This document shows positions 1 through 8,490 of a stretch of 35,591 nt of DNA, piece after piece (position 1 is the first letter of the stretch; every line of letters begins with the position of its first letter). The notes under the pieces were generated by a model. It was given only the letters and a program-made list of their open reading frames with translations. It did no database searches and was not told the origin of the DNA. The stretch is from Betaproteobacteria bacterium (lineage in GTDB: Bacteria > Pseudomonadota > Gammaproteobacteria > Burkholderiales > CAIKXV01), in the NCBI GenBank assembly GCA_021298815.1, contig JAJTHE010000051.1, forward strand, positions 1 to 35,591. The letters run 5' to 3'. The position numbers were made by a program, and so were the translations under genes.

Positions 1-807
1 GCAGACGGTCCGTGGGAACTGCGCAAGCTGGCGCGCACGAACATGCTCGCCGGTTGCGACATCATCAAGACCTGCGCGTCGGGCGGCGGTGGCACCGACA
101 AGGAAGAGCCGGACATCCGCAACATGACGCAGGAAGAGCTCGACGCGCTGGTCGACGAGGCGCACGCGATGCACAAGCCCTGCGCGGTGCACTGCTTCAC
201 GCCGTCCGCCCAGCGCATGGCGCTCAAGGCCGGTGCCGACACGCTCGAGCACATGGTGTTCCACGAGGACGAGACGATCGACCTCATCTGCGCATCGGGC
301 GTGCACGTGACGCCGACGCTGTCGCACCGCACCGACCATGCGATCGAGCTGCGCCGCGAGCAGGGCACGTCGATGTTCGTCATCAAGAAGATGAAGAGCA
401 TCCAGCAGAACTGCTTCGACACCTTCCAGAAGATGTACGCGCGCGGCGTGAACATCGCGATGGGCACCGACATGGGGTTCGATCCCGAGATGGGGACCAA
501 CGCCCGCGAGCTCGGGCTCTATGTCGGCCTCGGCATGAAGCCGATGCATGCGCTGCAGACGGCCACGCTCAACGCGGCGCGCGCGCTGAAGCTCGACCGT
601 GACCTTGGCACGCTCGAGGCCGGCAAGCTCGCCGACCTGGTCGCAGTGGACGGCGACCCGCTGGCCGACATCAAGTGCCTGCAGTCCAAGCAGAACATCC
701 AGATCGTGATGAAGGAAGGCAAGGTCTACGCGGACCGTCGGCCGGGGCATTCGAAGAACGTGGTGAATGCCGCGCCTGGCAGCTGGAAGATCATGGACTA
801 CCTGTAA
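1..807 (+). CDS. Amidohydrolase, imidazolonepropionase/prolidase-like (5' truncated by window edge)
   Basis: The frame is open to the first base, so the start and the N-terminal metal-binding HxH strand lie outside the window; 268 codons remain. The visible part is the C-terminal portion of a TIM-barrel metal-dependent hydrolase. It has IIKTCASGG, whose Lys is the usual candidate for the carboxylated metal-bridging lysine; AVHCFTPSAQ and DTLEHM, which supply histidine ligands; and GTDMG, which supplies the catalytic Asp. The tail GTLEAGKLADLVAVDGDPL is typical of imidazolonepropionase-like and Xaa-Pro dipeptidase-like amidohydrolases, which hydrolyse amide or cyclic amide bonds. The substrate cannot be read from sequence. 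The next gene follows after only 3 bp, so this is probably an early gene of the plus-strand operon. Confidence 0.88.
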   Translation, partial: ADGPWELRKLARTNMLAGCDIIKTCASGGGGTDKEEPDIRNMTQEELDALVDEAHAMHKPCAVHCFTPSAQRMALKAGADTLEHMVFHEDETIDLICASGVHVTPTLSHRTDHAIELRREQGTSMFVIKKMKSIQQNCFDTFQKMYARGVNIAMGTDMGFDPEMGTNARELGLYVGLGMKPMHALQTATLNAARALKLDRDLGTLEAGKLADLVAVDGDPLADIKCLQSKQNIQIVMKEGKVYADRRPGHSKNVVNAAPGSWKIMDYL

Positions 808-810
808 CCG

Positions 811-1542
811 ATGGCCACGGGGGAAACGGCAGTGGTCACCGGGGCGAGCGCCGGCATCGGCGCGGCGATCGCCCGGGTGCTGCTCGAGCAGGGACACGAC
901 GTGGTCACCCTGCAGCGTCGGCCACCGTCGTATACCCATCCCCGCCTGTCCTTCCGCGCGGTGGACCTCGCCGACCGCGCGGCGGCACGGCAGGTCGCGG
1001 CCGAGGTCGCCCGGGCCCACCCGGTGCGCTACCTGGTGAACAACGCAGGGGTGAACCGGCCCGGCCGCATCGAGCAGGTCACCGACGAAGACCTCGACCA
1101 GGTGTTCTCGATAAACCTCGCGGCGGCGATCGTGCTCGCCCAGGCCTTCCTGCCGGGCATGCGCGCGGCGCGCTACGGCCGCATCCTGAACATCGCCTCG
1201 CGCGCGATGCTGGGGAAGGTCGGCCGCGCGGCCTATGCCACCACCAAGGCGGGGCTGGTCGGCCTGACGAACTCGCTGGCGGTCGAGGCGGGTGCCGACG
1301 GCGTGACGGTCAACGCGATCGCGCCCGGTCCGGTCGCGTCCGAACTCTTCGACAACGGCCATCCGCCGGGCAGCGCGCAGCGCCAGCGGGTGATCGACGG
1401 GATCCTCGTCGGGCGGGTGGGTACGCCCGAGGACATTGCCAACGCGGCCGGCTTCCTGCTCGACCGGCGCAGCGGGTATGTCACCGGCCAGCTGCTGTAT
1501 GTCTGCGGTGGCACCAGCGTCACCGGGACGGGCGGCCAATGA
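811..1542 (+). CDS. Short-chain dehydrogenase/reductase (SDR)
   Basis: This 243-aa protein is a classical SDR that oxidises or reduces an alcohol/ketone using NAD(P). The cofactor motif TGASAGIG is at about residues 10-17, NNAG at 77-80, catalytic Ser130 in NIASRAM, and the YxxxK pair Tyr142/Lys146 in YATTKAG. Arg36-Arg37 after the second beta strand (LQRRPPS) hints at NADP rather than NAD, but this is weak. The length is normal for the family. The ATG lies 3 bp past the upstream amidohydrolase stop, with no strong ribosome site of its own, which suggests translational coupling. It probably acts on a product of the amidohydrolase step; the substrate is unknown. Confidence 0.93.
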   Translation: MATGETAVVTGASAGIGAAIARVLLEQGHDVVTLQRRPPSYTHPRLSFRAVDLADRAAARQVAAEVARAHPVRYLVNNAGVNRPGRIEQVTDEDLDQVFSINLAAAIVLAQAFLPGMRAARYGRILNIASRAMLGKVGRAAYATTKAGLVGLTNSLAVEAGADGVTVNAIAPGPVASELFDNGHPPGSAQRQRVIDGILVGRVGTPEDIANAAGFLLDRRSGYVTGQLLYVCGGTSVTGTGGQ

Positions 1543-1635
1543 ACGGGGACAGCAGAAGGTAGTGCAGGGGCAACGGAGCCGGCGAAGACCGGCACGTCCA
1601 GCGCGCAGGCACACATGTCGTCCAAAGGAGGAAGC

Positions 1636-2658
1636 ATGAGCAAAGACATCTGTTCGCCCGGTTGCGGGCGTGACGGGCATCCGTCGTCCACCCGGCTCGC
1701 CGCCGCTGCGCTGTGCGCGGCGCTGGCCGCAGGCTGGCCGGTCGCCGCCGCGGCGCAGGCGCCCGCCTTCCCGGTCAAGCCGATCCGCATGATCGTGCCG
1801 TTCCCGCCGGCGGGATCGTCCGACATCATCGCGCGCATCATGGGCCAGAAGATGACCGAGGCCTGGGGCCAGCCGGTGCTGGTCGACAGCCGCCCGGGCG
1901 CGGGGGGTAGCCTCGGCGCCGAGATCGCGTCGAAGACGCCGCCCGATGGCTACACCGTGTTCGTCGGCAACGCTGCGCCGATCTCGACCAATCCGCTGCT
2001 GATCAAGGTCAACTACGACTCGCTGCGCGATTTCGCGCCGGTGACGCTGGTCGCGCGCGCGCCGCAGCTGGTGGTGGTGCACCCGTCGGTGCCGGTGAAG
2101 TCGATCAAGGAACTGGTGGCCTGGGTGAAGGCCGAGGGCGGCAAGGTCGACTACGGCTCGTCGGGCATCGGCACGATCGCCCACCTCGCCACCGAGATGT
2201 TCAAGAGCATGACCGGCACCGACATGGCGCATATCGCCTACAAGGGCATGCCGTTGACGATGAACGCGCTGGTCGCCAGCGAGGTGAAGGTGGTGTTCTC
2301 GGACATGGCACCGGCCATGGTGCAGGTCAAGGCCGGCAAGCTGCGGCCGCTGGCGGTGACCTCGGGGCAGCGTTTCCCGCTGCTGCCCGACATGCCGACG
2401 GTGAGCGAAGTGCTGCCCGGCTTCGACATCGCCAACTGGTGGGGCCTGTTCGTCACCGCCGGCACGCCGGCCCCGATCATCGCGCAGATGAACACCACGC
2501 TGGTGAAGGCGCTGCAGAGCCCGGAGGTCAGGGACAAGTTCGCCGGCCTCGGCGTCGAGGCGGTCAGCAGCACGCCGGCGGAGCTCGCCGCGCTGGTGAA
2601 GAGCGAGATGGCCTCGTTCGGCGCGCTGATCAAGTCGCAGAACATCCGGGCGCAATGA
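1636..2658 (+). CDS. Bug/TctC-family tripartite tricarboxylate transporter substrate-binding protein (Bug 1)
   Basis: This is a 340-aa periplasmic binding protein of the Bug family, a Venus-flytrap fold whose known ligands are carboxylates, amino acids, nicotinate and similar small anions. I chose the ATG preceded by AAAGGAGG at 1624-1631; an in-frame ATG 21 bp upstream lacks such a site. Residues 1-41 form an Ala-rich signal peptide ending near AAAAQA. The mature protein opens with FPVKPIRMIVPF, followed by the ligand loop PFPPAGSSD. Other family marks are DGYTV, VHPSVPVKS and AYKGMP; the family usually has PYKG, so Pro is Ala here. Its stop overlaps the start of the next Bug by an ATGA junction. 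Confidence 0.95.
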   Translation: MSKDICSPGCGRDGHPSSTRLAAAALCAALAAGWPVAAAAQAPAFPVKPIRMIVPFPPAGSSDIIARIMGQKMTEAWGQPVLVDSRPGAGGSLGAEIASKTPPDGYTVFVGNAAPISTNPLLIKVNYDSLRDFAPVTLVARAPQLVVVHPSVPVKSIKELVAWVKAEGGKVDYGSSGIGTIAHLATEMFKSMTGTDMAHIAYKGMPLTMNALVASEVKVVFSDMAPAMVQVKAGKLRPLAVTSGQRFPLLPDMPTVSEVLPGFDIANWWGLFVTAGTPAPIIAQMNTTLVKALQSPEVRDKFAGLGVEAVSSTPAELAALVKSEMASFGALIKSQNIRAQ

Positions 2659-3698
2659 CCATGGTCCTGCATACGCGGGCCCCGGGTGCGGGGCCATCGC
2701 CGGTACGCGCCGTGTCCCTGTGGCTGCTCGCGGCCGCCGCGCTCGTGGCGGCATGGCCTGCCACGGCCGCAACGCCTTCGGCGATGGCGCAGGCCTGGCC
2801 GCAGCGGCCAGTGCGCGTCGTGGTGCCGTTCGCACCCGGCGGTGCATCGGACTTCGTCGGCCGCATCATCCAGCCGAGGCTGGCAGCCGAGCTGGGACAG
2901 CAGGTGGTGATCGACAACCGCACCGGTGCCGCCGGCAACATCGGGGTCGAGGTCGCGGCCACCGCGTCGCCCGACGGGCACACGCTGCTGCTCGGCAACG
3001 TCGGCACGATGGCGATCAATCCGTCGCTTTATCCGAAGTTCCCGCACCATCCGACGCGCAGCTTCATCCCGGTGAGCCAGGTGGTCGACGTGCCCGGGTC
3101 GCTGGTGACGCATCCGTCGGTGCCGGCGGCTCCGGTGAAGGAGCTGATCGCCCTGCTGCGTGCACACCCGGACAAGTACAACTTCGCCTCGTCCGGTGCC
3201 GGCAGCGCGAACCGGCTCGAGACCGAGCTGCTGATGCGCGCGACCGGGACGCGGATGGTCCACGTGCCGTACAAGGGCGGGGCGGGCCCGGCGGCGGCGT
3301 CGCTGATGGGCGGCGAGACCCAGGTCGCCTTCCTCACGCTTTCCTCCACGGTCAACTTCGCGCGCCAGGGGAAGCTGCGGCTGCTGGCGGTGGTCGCACC
3401 CGCGCGGGTCGCCGGCCTGCCGGACGTGCCGACCATGGTCGAGGCCGGCTTCCCCGACATGCGGATCGGTTCCTGGCAGGGGGTGTTCACGCCGCGCGGT
3501 ACCCCTGCACCGGTCGTGGCCCGGCTGTTCGATGCCGTGCACAAGGCGATGGCGCAGGCCGAGGTCGCCGAGCGCCTGCTCGGCGGCGGGGTGGCCGTGG
3601 TCACCAGCGAAACGCCGGCCGCGTTCCGCGCCTTCGTCGACAGCGAGATCGCGCGCTTCGGCAAGGTCATACGCGACGCGAAGATCACCGACGACTGA
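2655..3698 (+). CDS. Bug/TctC-family substrate-binding protein (Bug 2)
   Basis: This is a 347-aa Bug protein translated from an ATGA overlap with Bug 1; a second in-frame ATG two codons later is equally possible. The signal peptide has its hydrophobic core in SLWLLAAAALVAAW and probably ends at AMAQA just before WPQRPVRVVVPF. The first ligand loop is the standard PFAPGGASD and the second is HVPYKGG. The N-terminal region has GNVGTMAIN where carboxylate-binding Bugs usually have similar small residues. Two Bugs in direct overlap imply co-expression, either for two related ligands or for two components of one substrate mixture. A predicted hairpin/T-tract terminator follows the stop. Confidence 0.94.
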   Translation: MTMVLHTRAPGAGPSPVRAVSLWLLAAAALVAAWPATAATPSAMAQAWPQRPVRVVVPFAPGGASDFVGRIIQPRLAAELGQQVVIDNRTGAAGNIGVEVAATASPDGHTLLLGNVGTMAINPSLYPKFPHHPTRSFIPVSQVVDVPGSLVTHPSVPAAPVKELIALLRAHPDKYNFASSGAGSANRLETELLMRATGTRMVHVPYKGGAGPAAASLMGGETQVAFLTLSSTVNFARQGKLRLLAVVAPARVAGLPDVPTMVEAGFPDMRIGSWQGVFTPRGTPAPVVARLFDAVHKAMAQAEVAERLLGGGVAVVTSETPAAFRAFVDSEIARFGKVIRDAKITDD

Positions 3699-3702
3699 CC
3701 GG

Positions 3703-3732
3703 CCCCGGCGGGTCCGGGGTCCCCCGCTTTTT
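3703..3732 (+). terminator. Possible attenuator: two overlapping, mutually exclusive hairpins
   Basis: Just after Bug 2, GCGGG (3708-3712) can pair with CCCGC (3723-3727), immediately followed by TTTTT. This is the layout of a short Rho-independent terminator. The same bases take part in a competing perfect 6-bp hairpin, CCCCGG (3703-3708) with CCGGGG (3714-3719), which has no T-tract. The operon continues 24 bp later with the cupin, so this would lower or tune downstream expression rather than end it. The stems are short; this is prediction only. Confidence 0.4.
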
Positions 3733-3755
3733 CCCGTGAGCACGAAAGGATGCAG

Positions 3756-4343
3756 ATGAAAGCCACCGCAAAGAAGAAGACCGTCGTACGCAAGGCCGCG
3801 AGCAAGGCGGCACCGGCCCGGCGCTCGTCGAAGACAAAGACCAAGGGCGCGGTGAAGGCCGGCGGCGCGAACGGCTACCTGTTCAGGATGTCGAAGCTGA
3901 CCAAGGTGCCGGCCGGTACCGGCTATTCCACCTCCGCCGGTGGCGTGGTGGAAGGCGAGCGCATGCTGGTGGGTTGGATCGACAAGCCGCGCGGCACCGG
4001 CTCGCGCATGCACACGCATCCGAACGAGCAGTTCAACTACGTGGTGAAGGGCACGCTGAAGGGATCGGTCAACGGCAAGCCGGTGGTCGCCCGCGCCGGC
4101 TCGATGGTCTACATCCCGGCCAATGCCCCGCATACGCTGGTGTCTACGCCGGACGAGGACGTGATCTTCATCGCGATCAAGGACCTCTCGCACGGCATCA
4201 TCGGCATGGCGGTGGACGGCACGATGTCCGGCCCGCACTACGAACCCGGCTTCGGTCGCGGCAAGGGGGCGAAGAAGGCGAAGACCGCGAAGTCCGCCAG
4301 CCGCAAGCCGGCGAAGAAGTCCACCGCGCGCGCGAAACGCTGA
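3756..4343 (+). CDS. Cupin-domain protein with lysine/alanine-rich N- and C-terminal tails
   Basis: This 195-aa protein has one cupin barrel, about residues 40-158, with a full metal site: His86 and His88 (HTHPNE), Glu91 and His126 (PANAPHTL). The start is the ATG 5 bp after AAAGGA; an ATG two codons upstream overlaps that ribosome site. Unusually, the barrel is flanked by two basic tails. Residues 1-36 are rich in Lys, Ala, Arg and Thr (AKKKTVVRKAASKAAPARR), and residues 168-195 contain repeated KK/AK units ending STARAKR. These resemble bacterial histone-H1-like tails, and no hydrophobic segment is present. The cupin resembles the N-terminal domain of the next gene. Substrate and tail function are unknown; binding to a polyanion is an inference. 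Confidence 0.9.
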   Translation: MKATAKKKTVVRKAASKAAPARRSSKTKTKGAVKAGGANGYLFRMSKLTKVPAGTGYSTSAGGVVEGERMLVGWIDKPRGTGSRMHTHPNEQFNYVVKGTLKGSVNGKPVVARAGSMVYIPANAPHTLVSTPDEDVIFIAIKDLSHGIIGMAVDGTMSGPHYEPGFGRGKGAKKAKTAKSASRKPAKKSTARAKR

Positions 4344-4352
4344 GGAGTCGCC

Positions 4353-5228
4353 ATGCCTTTCCACCGGTTCGAAGCGATCGAGCAGAGCTACCTCACGCCC
4401 GACCTGTCCACTGCCCGCGGACCGGTGATCGAAGGCGACTACCTGTGGTTCTGCCTGGTGAACAAGACGGCAGGCACCGGGTCGGAACTGCACTACCACC
4501 CCAACGAGTTGCTGATCTTCCCGGTCACCGGGAAGATCAACGCGGTGGTGGGCAAGGACCGCCGGGTGGTCGGGACGGGCACCTTCGTGCACGCGCCGGC
4601 CTTCGCCCGGCATTCGATGCGGGCCACGGAGGATGGTGACCTGTCCTACCTGTACATGAAGGACAAGACCTGGACCGTGGTCGGCCTGGCGGTGGACGAG
4701 AAGGTGCCCGAGCGGGCATTGTCCATCGACGAGATCAACCGTCTGCATGCCCAGGGCAAGGGCAAGCTGGGCGAGCGCGGCGACGAGTCGACGCGGCACC
4801 GCCAGAAGGGCACCAGCAGCATGGTGGTGGAGGGCATCGACACCTGCTTCTACCCGGTGATCGACGGCTTCGATGCACCGGCGGTTTCCGGTCGACGCGA
4901 GACCACCATCGAGGGCGAACGCCTGGCGTTCGGATTCGTCGACGCGCCGCACGCGGGCAATGCGCCTGCGGCCGAAACGGCTGCGCTGCATGAAGTGTTC
5001 TTCTACATCGTCCGGGGCGCGGTCGATGTTTCGCTCTCCGGCGAGCGACGCAGGCTGTCGCCAGGCGACGTGATGCATGTGCGACGTGGCGAGCCGTTCT
5101 GGCTGGTCGCCGCAGACGGCGGCGCGCGTTACGCGAGCGTGCGCTCGACCGACTGGCTCGAGCACCGGATCGACTCGATGCCGGAAGACGAACGCGAGCA
5201 GTCGCGCCTGCACAACCGGGCCAATTGA
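4353..5228 (+). CDS. Bicupin protein (one intact and one degenerate metal site)
   Basis: This 291-aa protein has two cupin domains. The N-terminal barrel (about 20-115) keeps His47, His49 and Glu52 in LHYHPNE, plus His87, and ends in VVGLAVDE, closely matching IIGMAVDG of the upstream cupin. The C-terminal barrel (about 165-270) keeps the fold motif LSPGDVMHV, but its first motif is ALHEVFFYIVRG and the later ligand His is missing, so it probably does not bind metal in the usual way. A GAGGAG ribosome site sits on the stop codon of the lysine-tailed cupin. Gentisate and related ring-cleaving dioxygenases are bicupins, but I cannot place this protein in that group from motifs alone. Confidence 0.9.
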   Translation: MPFHRFEAIEQSYLTPDLSTARGPVIEGDYLWFCLVNKTAGTGSELHYHPNELLIFPVTGKINAVVGKDRRVVGTGTFVHAPAFARHSMRATEDGDLSYLYMKDKTWTVVGLAVDEKVPERALSIDEINRLHAQGKGKLGERGDESTRHRQKGTSSMVVEGIDTCFYPVIDGFDAPAVSGRRETTIEGERLAFGFVDAPHAGNAPAAETAALHEVFFYIVRGAVDVSLSGERRRLSPGDVMHVRRGEPFWLVAADGGARYASVRSTDWLEHRIDSMPEDEREQSRLHNRAN

Positions 5229-5244
5229 AGATGGGCCCCGGACG

Positions 5245-6126
5245 ATGAAGATCGGGCTGATCGGCACCGGCCGCATGGGCACCGCGCTGGGCGGACGGCT
5301 GCTCGACGGCGGCCATTCCCTGAAGGTGCACGACCTGGATCCGGCGTCGGTGGCGCCGCTGGTCGGACGCGGCGCGGTGCATGCGGTCGCGCTCGAGGAC
5401 ACCTTCGACGCCGACCTGGTGATCACCCTGGTGCCCGACGACAAGGCCGTCGACGCGATCTGGCTCGCCGGCGGGCGCATCCCGACACTGCCCGCGCGGA
5501 CGGTGCATGCGTGCATGGCCTCGATCAGCTATGCGATGGGCGGCCGGCTGGCGACCGCCCATGCCGAGGCGGGTCGCCGCTATCTTTCCGTGCCGCTGTT
5601 CGGCCGGCCGCCGCTCGCGGCGCGCGGCGAACTGGACGTGATCGTCGCCGGGGACGCGGCGGCGATCGCCGATTGCCGGCCCGCGCTGGAGACGATCGGC
5701 CGCCAGGTGTTCGAGGTCGGCGCGCGCCCGGAGCAGGCCAACCTGGTGAAGATCGCGCGCAATTTCCTGGTCGCCAACGTGATCGAGGGGCTGGGCGAGG
5801 CGTTCGCGCTTTGCGGCCGCGGCGGGGTCGAGGCGGAACGGTTCCTGCAGGTCCTGGTCAACACCTCCCTCGATGCGCCCGCGTACCGGTACTATGGCGG
5901 CTACCTGGTCGCACGGTCGCGCGAGACGCTGCTGCCGATGCGCCTGGGACTCAAGGACATCGAACTGAGCATGCAGGCAGCCATGGAACTGGACACCGAA
6001 CTTCCGACGGCCGCGCTGATCCGCGGGCAGATGCTCGCCGCGATCGGCGACGGATGGGGCGAACGCGACTGGGCCGCGCTGGCCGAGTGGATCGGCGAGC
6101 GTGCCGCGCGGGTGCGCGATGAATGA
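5245..6126 (+). CDS. NAD(P)-dependent beta-hydroxyacid dehydrogenase (HIBADH/tartronate semialdehyde reductase family)
   Basis: This 293-aa enzyme has the family's nucleotide motif GLIGTGRMG at residues 4-12 and the catalytic lysine Lys169 in VKIARN, with Asn173 four residues on. The family oxidises 3-hydroxyacids or reduces the matching semialdehydes. The substrate-binding segment, usually DAPVSGG, reads SVPLFGRPP here, so the substrate probably differs from 3-hydroxyisobutyrate. I chose the ATG followed by MKIGLIG because the longer frame upstream overlaps the bicupin gene. The next gene begins inside the last codons (8-bp overlap), so the two are probably translationally coupled. Confidence 0.93.
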   Translation: MKIGLIGTGRMGTALGGRLLDGGHSLKVHDLDPASVAPLVGRGAVHAVALEDTFDADLVITLVPDDKAVDAIWLAGGRIPTLPARTVHACMASISYAMGGRLATAHAEAGRRYLSVPLFGRPPLAARGELDVIVAGDAAAIADCRPALETIGRQVFEVGARPEQANLVKIARNFLVANVIEGLGEAFALCGRGGVEAERFLQVLVNTSLDAPAYRYYGGYLVARSRETLLPMRLGLKDIELSMQAAMELDTELPTAALIRGQMLAAIGDGWGERDWAALAEWIGERAARVRDE

Positions 6127-7558
6127 CGCGCCCGGGATGGACCCCGCGGCGGCCGCGGCGCTGGTCGAGCGGCTCGCGCAGGCGGTCGGCCGCGCGAACG
6201 TGCTCACCGACCCGGCCGACGTCGCCCCGGCGCTGAGCGACTGGCGCGGCTTCTACCACGGCCGCGCGCTGGCGCTGGTGCGTCCCGGCAGCACGGCGGA
6301 AGTCGCGGCGGTGGTACGCGCCTGCGCCGAGACCGGCACCGCGGTGGTCGCTCAGGGCGGCAACACCGGCATGTGCGGCGGCGCGACCCCGACGATGGAC
6401 GGCCGCACGATCGTGCTGTCGCTGTCGCGCATGAACCGCGTGCTCGCGCTCGACCCGCTGAACGACACGATCACCGTCGAGGCCGGTTGCGTGCTGGCCA
6501 CGGTGCAGCAGGCCGCCACCGCGGCGGGCCGGCTGTTCCCGCTGTCGCTGGGCGCGGAAGGCAGCTGCCAGATCGGCGGCAACCTGGCGACCAATGCCGG
6601 CGGGGTGAACGTGCTGCGCTATGGCAACACGCGCGACCTCGCGCTAGGGCTGGAGGTCGTGCTCGCCGACGGCAGCGTGCTTGGCGGCCTGCGCGGGTTG
6701 CGCAAGGACAATACCGGCTACGACCTGAAGCAGCTGTTCATCGGTTCGGAAGGCACGCTCGGCGTGATCACCGGCGCGGTGCTCAAGCTGTTTCCGATGC
6801 CGCGCACCTCGGTCACCGCGTTCGCCGCCGTGCCCGATCCCGCCGCTGCGATCGCGCTGCTCGGCCGCCTGCGCGAGCAGGTCGGTAACCGGGTGAGCGC
6901 GTTCGAACTGATCTCCCGCTTCAGCATCGAACTGGTGCTCGCGCACATCCCCGGCACGCGCGATCCGCTGCCGACGGCATCGCCGTGGTACGTGCTGACC
7001 AACGTCGACGACCCGCGCACCGAGTCCGACCTGCGCCCGGCGCTCGAGCAGGCGCTGGGCGATGCGGTCGAGGCCGGGCTGGTGAGCGACGCGGTGCTGG
7101 CCGAGAGCGATGCGCAGGCGCAGGCGTTGTGGCGCATCCGCGAATCGATCCCCGATGCGTCCAAGGTCGAAGGCCTGCTCTACCGGCACGACATCTCGGT
7201 GCCGACCAGCGACATCCCGTCGTTCATCGACGAGGCGGGTGCGCGGCTGGAAGCGGCGTTCCCGGGCACCCGGGTCGTCTGCTTCGGGCATATCGGCGAC
7301 GGCAACCTGCACTACAACTGCTACGTGCCGGGGCGAATGCGCGACGACCCGGTGGCGATCGCGGCGACCGACGTCAACGAGGTGGTGTTCCGCCTGGTGC
7401 ACGAGCGTGCCGGATCGATCAGCGCCGAGCATGGCATCGGCCAGGCCAAGGTGGCGGAACTGCCCCACTACAAGAGCGCGGTCGAGCTGGCGGTGATGCA
7501 CCGGCTGAAGGCGGTGCTCGATCCGCAGGGCATCATGAACCCGGGCAAGGTGATCTGA
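6119..7558 (+). CDS. FAD-linked oxidase/D-2-hydroxyacid dehydrogenase (GlcD/D2HGDH-like)
   Basis: This 479-aa flavoprotein has the PCMH-type FAD-binding domain (about 45-225, with GGNTGMCGG at 80-88 for the pyrophosphate) followed by the FAD-oxidase C-terminal domain. The latter carries FGHIGDGNLHYN, the His-rich metal motif of D-2-hydroxyglutarate and D-lactate dehydrogenases, and SAEHGIGQ. It ends with the typical DPQGIMNPGKV. Members oxidise D-2-hydroxyacids to 2-oxoacids and pass electrons to a quinone or flavoprotein. The length fits a single-subunit D2HGDH/DLD enzyme, and no GlcE/GlcF partner is present. It overlaps the dehydrogenase upstream and closes this plus-strand operon. Confidence 0.94.
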   Translation: MNDAPGMDPAAAAALVERLAQAVGRANVLTDPADVAPALSDWRGFYHGRALALVRPGSTAEVAAVVRACAETGTAVVAQGGNTGMCGGATPTMDGRTIVLSLSRMNRVLALDPLNDTITVEAGCVLATVQQAATAAGRLFPLSLGAEGSCQIGGNLATNAGGVNVLRYGNTRDLALGLEVVLADGSVLGGLRGLRKDNTGYDLKQLFIGSEGTLGVITGAVLKLFPMPRTSVTAFAAVPDPAAAIALLGRLREQVGNRVSAFELISRFSIELVLAHIPGTRDPLPTASPWYVLTNVDDPRTESDLRPALEQALGDAVEAGLVSDAVLAESDAQAQALWRIRESIPDASKVEGLLYRHDISVPTSDIPSFIDEAGARLEAAFPGTRVVCFGHIGDGNLHYNCYVPGRMRDDPVAIAATDVNEVVFRLVHERAGSISAEHGIGQAKVAELPHYKSAVELAVMHRLKAVLDPQGIMNPGKVI

Positions 7559-7566
7559 GCCGGGTC

Positions 7567-7591
7567 CGGGCCCGCGGCGGCCGGCGGCCCG
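7567..7591. terminator. Weak GC hairpin between convergent genes
   Basis: CGGGCC (7567-7572) can pair with GGCCCG (7586-7591) in the 34-bp gap between the convergent flavoprotein and LysR genes. There is no T-tract on either side. It may serve as a bidirectional end point, but in DNA this GC-rich a 6-bp inverted repeat can occur by chance. Confidence 0.25.
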
Positions 7592-7592
7592 C

Positions 7593-8486
7593 TCAGCCCG
7601 GCACGGGGCGCTGCTGGCTGTAGGCCTTGCGGATCATCGCCGCGATCGCGCGGGCCGCGGCCGACCGTTCGCTGCCGCTGCACCACAGGATCGCCACGCT
7701 GCGGGTGAGCTTCGGCTTCAACGGGATGCAGCGCAGCCGAGGGAAGATCGCAGCCATCCGGCGCGTCTGTATCGTCGCCAGGTTGCTCCGCTGCACGGTC
7801 GCCAGGATGGTATCGGTGGAGTCGATCTCGATGCGCACCCGCGGCTCGACCCCGGCCTCGCCGAACCACTGCGAGACCAGCAGCCGCGACGGGAACTGCC
7901 GCGTCAGCACCACCAGCGGCTGGTCGGCGAGCTGCCCGGCGGTGATCTCGCGCCGGCGTGCGTAGCGGTGCGTGTCGGAGACGACCAGCGTCATCGCTTC
8001 CTCGAACAGCTTCTCGGATTCGATGCGCGAGGACTCCGGCGTCACATAGGCGATGCCCAGGTCGAGGTCGCCGCGCACCAGGTGCGCTTCCATCTCGCGC
8101 GTGGGCAGCTGGCGCACCACCACGCGGATGTCGGGATAGGCCTCGCTGAAGGCGCCGAGGATCGGCGGCAGCAGCGAGCTGTTGAACGACTGGAACACGC
8201 CGATGCGCAGCGTGCCGCGCATCAGTCCCTGCAGCTCCGCCAGAGAGTTCTCGGCGGCATCGATCTCGTTGAGCACGCGTTGCGCATGCTCGCGGAAGAC
8301 TTCGCCCGCCGCCGTGAGTCGGACATGCCGTCCGACGCGGTCGAGCAGCGCGCAGCCGACGCCGTCCTCGAGCTGGCGGATCTGCTGCGACAGCGTGGGC
8401 TGGGTGACGTTCAGCGCGACCGCCGCCCGCGTGAAGCTGAGCGACTCGGAGACCGCGAGGAAGTAGCGCAGGTGGCGGAGTTCCAT
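7593..8486 (-). CDS. LysR-family transcriptional regulator (CynR/CbbR-like)
   Basis: This 297-aa protein is a full-length LysR regulator. The winged helix-turn-helix is at about residues 1-60 (MELRHLRYF, then FTRAAVALNVTQPTLSQQIRQLE), followed by the linker helix and a two-lobed effector domain starting near TLRIGVFQSFN. The start is the ATG of MELRHLRYF, the canonical LysR N-terminus, although no ribosome site is visible before it. It is divergent from Bug 3, the arrangement in which LysR proteins typically control the neighbour and themselves. The convergent 3' end lies 34 bp from the flavoprotein gene. The effector is unknown; a ligand of Bug 3 or Bug 4 is a reasonable guess. Confidence 0.95.
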   Translation of the reverse strand: MELRHLRYFLAVSESLSFTRAAVALNVTQPTLSQQIRQLEDGVGCALLDRVGRHVRLTAAGEVFREHAQRVLNEIDAAENSLAELQGLMRGTLRIGVFQSFNSSLLPPILGAFSEAYPDIRVVVRQLPTREMEAHLVRGDLDLGIAYVTPESSRIESEKLFEEAMTLVVSDTHRYARRREITAGQLADQPLVVLTRQFPSRLLVSQWFGEAGVEPRVRIEIDSTDTILATVQRSNLATIQTRRMAAIFPRLRCIPLKPKLTRSVAILWCSGSERSAAARAIAAMIRKAYSQQRPVPG

Positions 8487-8490
8487 GGAT

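Noticed and set aside
2238..5516. A 1092-codon open frame on the minus strand
   Set aside because: It is antisense to two Bug genes and the two cupins, is rich in Arg/His/Ala as expected of GC-rich antisense frames, and has no recognisable domain; the plus-strand genes have clear motifs and ribosome sites.
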